NCBI GenBank assembly: GCA_903772945.1
Contig: CAICTM010000928.1
Coordinates: forward strand, 1-42,508
Length of the DNA stretch: 42,508 bases
Reading direction: 5' to 3'
From: Seminavis robusta
Taxonomy: Eukaryota; Bacillariophyta; Bacillariophyceae; Naviculales; Naviculaceae
Shown here in pieces: positions 40,420 through 42,508 of the stretch (positions are counted from its first letter, which is position 1; each line of letters starts with the position of its first letter). The position numbers were made by a program, and so were the translations under genes. Under the pieces are notes generated by a model. The model searched no databases. It had not been told where the DNA came from and worked only from the letters and a program-made list of their open reading frames with translations.

Positions 40420-42186
40420 ATGACTGCAGCACCATTGACCGCAGTTCAATTCAGGAGCTCCTCCAGCACATTGGGAAAACCAAAGAGAAGACCAAGCTTA
40501 CAGAAGCCCTCGGCTTGGAGGTATCAACCACACTGGAGCCTGGACAGGATCTGGCTCAGATGGACTAGGGAAGGAACCTCAAAGCACCCTATGCCTCAGG
40601 GGTTTCCATGGTGACGACCATCTGAAACATCACACCACACTCCAGCCTATCGAATTGGCATGCAAGAAAGGACTGAAGGATTCCCCCAGTCTCCTATTCT
40701 CGACATTGACTGAGTCAAATGCCTCTGGGTCCCATGTTTTAGCCTCTCTCATCGCCTTTGAAAGTATGATGACAGAGCATGGAATGGAAGGGGTCTTCCA
40801 GCTTGTTGTTGGAGACCTTATACTAACACTATTAATAAATCAACATGTTCACTGCTCCTGGACAGGTTCAGAGTCTATGATGGAAAAATGCATCAGGACC
40901 TACAGTCAATGGGGTCAGACTATCGATGCCAATGGGGATCTGCAGCAACATCCTGTTTGCCAGTATGAATTACAACCTTGCCTGGTCGGGAAAGGCTGTC
41001 TTGAACTCTTGCACTGATGCACTCCAGGAAGAATTGAAATCATATGTTCTAGAGCCAAACACAATGGCCCAACTTCTCTTGGCTCTTCTGCAGAAGATAT
41101 ACAGACCTTCTCTCAGTAAGATTGAAACCCTTAAAGCCAAGCTACTTCACTTGGACATCACAAGTTCCCTGGGGAAGAATGTTCCATGTATGTTGTCGAT
41201 GCAAGCAAGATACTCAAAGAGATTCGATTACTTTATGTCCAGTGATCCCATGCCTGAACTAACCAGCAACATTTTGAGGGGTCTCCTTGGTGTGGGTTGT
41301 CCATACTTTGACACCAAAGTCCATGAGCTTGTTGTCAAGAGTGACATCAACGGATTTGATAGCAACTATGGACAAACAATTGGAAGCACTCGACAATTTG
41401 ATGCTTGGATGGCTCCTCTATGCGCGGTCCTCACAACCAGAAACTTGATGAGCCTGCCAACATCTTGGATCAAGGGATCCCAGTCCAAGCCTTCCAGGCA
41501 GCAATTGACTAAAGCAGTTGAGTGCAAAAGTTGGGAGTCTCACCAGGATCGAAACAGTGGTGTCAGCCAGTGGCGGTACCCGTCCTCGTGAGGCGCCTGC
41601 TTTGATGTGTGGACTACTGTTCATAATAGAAACGATCCAGCATGCCCAAGCGAGGTGCTCCCAAGGACACAAAGGTCTGAGTGCTGAAACCAACTCCAAA
41701 CTCACAACTCTTATCAAAGACTAGCTTGCTTCCATGCCCAAGGGAGAACTTCCCGATGGGGAATTGGCCCCCCCAACCACCCACCCCATTTTATTTTTTT
41801 TCTGTTTGATGGGGAAGGTGTTGCTAAATACTGTCGCAACTGTGGAAGGTTCTCAAAGGCACCAGTGCTCATTTCACCAGTGAACATCGTGGGTTCCGCA
41901 AGTTTCCTTACAAGGCACCCTCTTCTGGTGGCAATGCTCCTCCCCACCAGCTGCTCCAGCTTCGGCTCCAATCATCTGCTGGTGGCAACCTTGCTTGTTC
42001 TTCTTCCACCATGGGATTACCTATGTCCGCTGCTGATGTCCCTGTTCTAGCCACTGATGAGTTTATACACGCCAGTCCCAATGTTGGGTATGATTTTGAT
42101 TCCATGCAGGTCAACATGGCAGCAGTAGATCTCAGTTCTGATGAGACCTCCGCTCTCTTCAGCTACCTCAATGGGGCTTTCATGTG
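40420..42186 (+). pseudogene. Retroelement Gag-like frame, broken
   Basis: Coding-like sequence runs on the plus strand with changes of frame. It includes IDRSSIQELLQHIGKTKEKTKL (near 40430), ESMMTEHGMEGVFQ (40770) and ESMMEKCIRTYSQWGQTIDANG (40880). The main block from 40926 (NYNLAWSGKAVLNSCTDAL, LLALLQKIYRPSLSKIETLK, YFDTKVHELVVKSDINGF) ends at 41591. A Cys/His segment YCRNCGRF...HFTSEH (41835-41880) and a tail ending at 42186 follow. A helical block and then a Cys/His finger is the layout of a Gag protein. At least three frame breaks occur, and a C- and T-run near 41770-41800 has no coding sense. No Pol follows before the window end. Confidence 0.45.
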
Positions 42187-42508
42187 ATGCTTCGGCAGAA
42201 TAACACACTTGGCAACAGTGTTTCTCATTGCCTATTCTTTTGCCCATTTGTTGCCTTTCTATCTCGGGTCTATTCCTTCTCTTGTATTGGAGGAGAAGAT
42301 GAGTCTGCTATGCAGACATTTATCAAATCACTTCGAATTCTAGCCCTGATTCTTGGAGGGAGCAACCTTTCTTCAGTCTCACCGCTAAAATGGCTGATGT
42401 TGTCTCTGCCCATATTTCCCCACCATATCCTCATTGGACTATGTCTCCGGGTGCGGATGTGTGTTTGTCTTTCTTTGGTTTTACAACTTGCTTCTAAAGT
42501 TCAAAGGT
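42187..42508. other. Window end, no gene recognised
   Basis: A frame across 42220-42490 is open but hydrophobic and without motifs. It could be a decayed continuation of the element upstream. Confidence 0.3.

Overview
The window looks like repeat-rich nuclear DNA of a eukaryotic alga, most likely a diatom. The evidence is several Ty1/copia elements of the kind common in diatoms, a Crypton-like tyrosine recombinase fragment, large zinc-finger DNA transposons, LINE remains, an intronless histone H3 variant and many (CTAG)n-type microsatellites. No bacterial operon, rRNA, convincing tRNA or CRISPR array is visible. The species cannot be named from the sequence alone.

Layout. 1-1892: the 5' end of a degraded DNA transposon on the minus strand (family A, copy 1), whose terminal inverted repeat lies at 1878-1892. 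It cuts into a long minus-strand ORF (1893-5623) that resembles the first ORF of a LINE-type element. 5624-7700: no recognisable gene, then an (AG)n tract. 8270-9907: the only likely host genes, a Cys/Lys-rich protein on the minus strand head to head with a divergent histone H3 on the plus strand. 10276-12641: the 3' half of a copia element (reverse transcriptase, RNase H, 3' LTR). 12642-13712: a GC-rich Crypton-like tyrosine recombinase fragment followed by several hairpins.

14115-26854 is the most informative part. It is a non-autonomous LTR element with 255-bp LTRs and a perfect 5-bp target duplication (CACCT). Its interior is about 4.9 kb, non-coding and crowded with short repeats. Its 3' LTR is split by a complete 7339-bp family A transposon (copy 2, 19372-26710) with perfect 15-bp inverted repeats and a 2-bp GA duplication. 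Copy 2 carries remains of a zinc-finger transposase and of a second gene, both on the minus strand.

26871-28052: a second copy of the Crypton 3' region and a BTB-domain pseudogene. 28440-35783: a second copia element (gag, protease, integrase) with a cluster of five TGACGTCA sites in its leader. It has been hit twice: a 5'-truncated LINE (30047-32642, 10-bp duplication) landed in gag, and a 428-bp LTR-like insert (34372-34799, 4-bp duplication) landed in pol. 36291-39034: an unknown intact ORF converging on a frameshifted transposase-like gene. 39035-40430: hairpin-rich non-coding DNA. 40420-42186: a broken gag-like reading frame.

The genes do not form a pathway. The region is a stack of nested transposable elements beside a small pair of possible host genes. 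The nesting gives a relative order of events: LTR element first, then the DNA transposon; second copia first, then the LINE and the 428-bp insert. The shared hairpin and purine tract before the LTRs of the copia fragment and of the non-coding element suggest that the first family mobilised the second.
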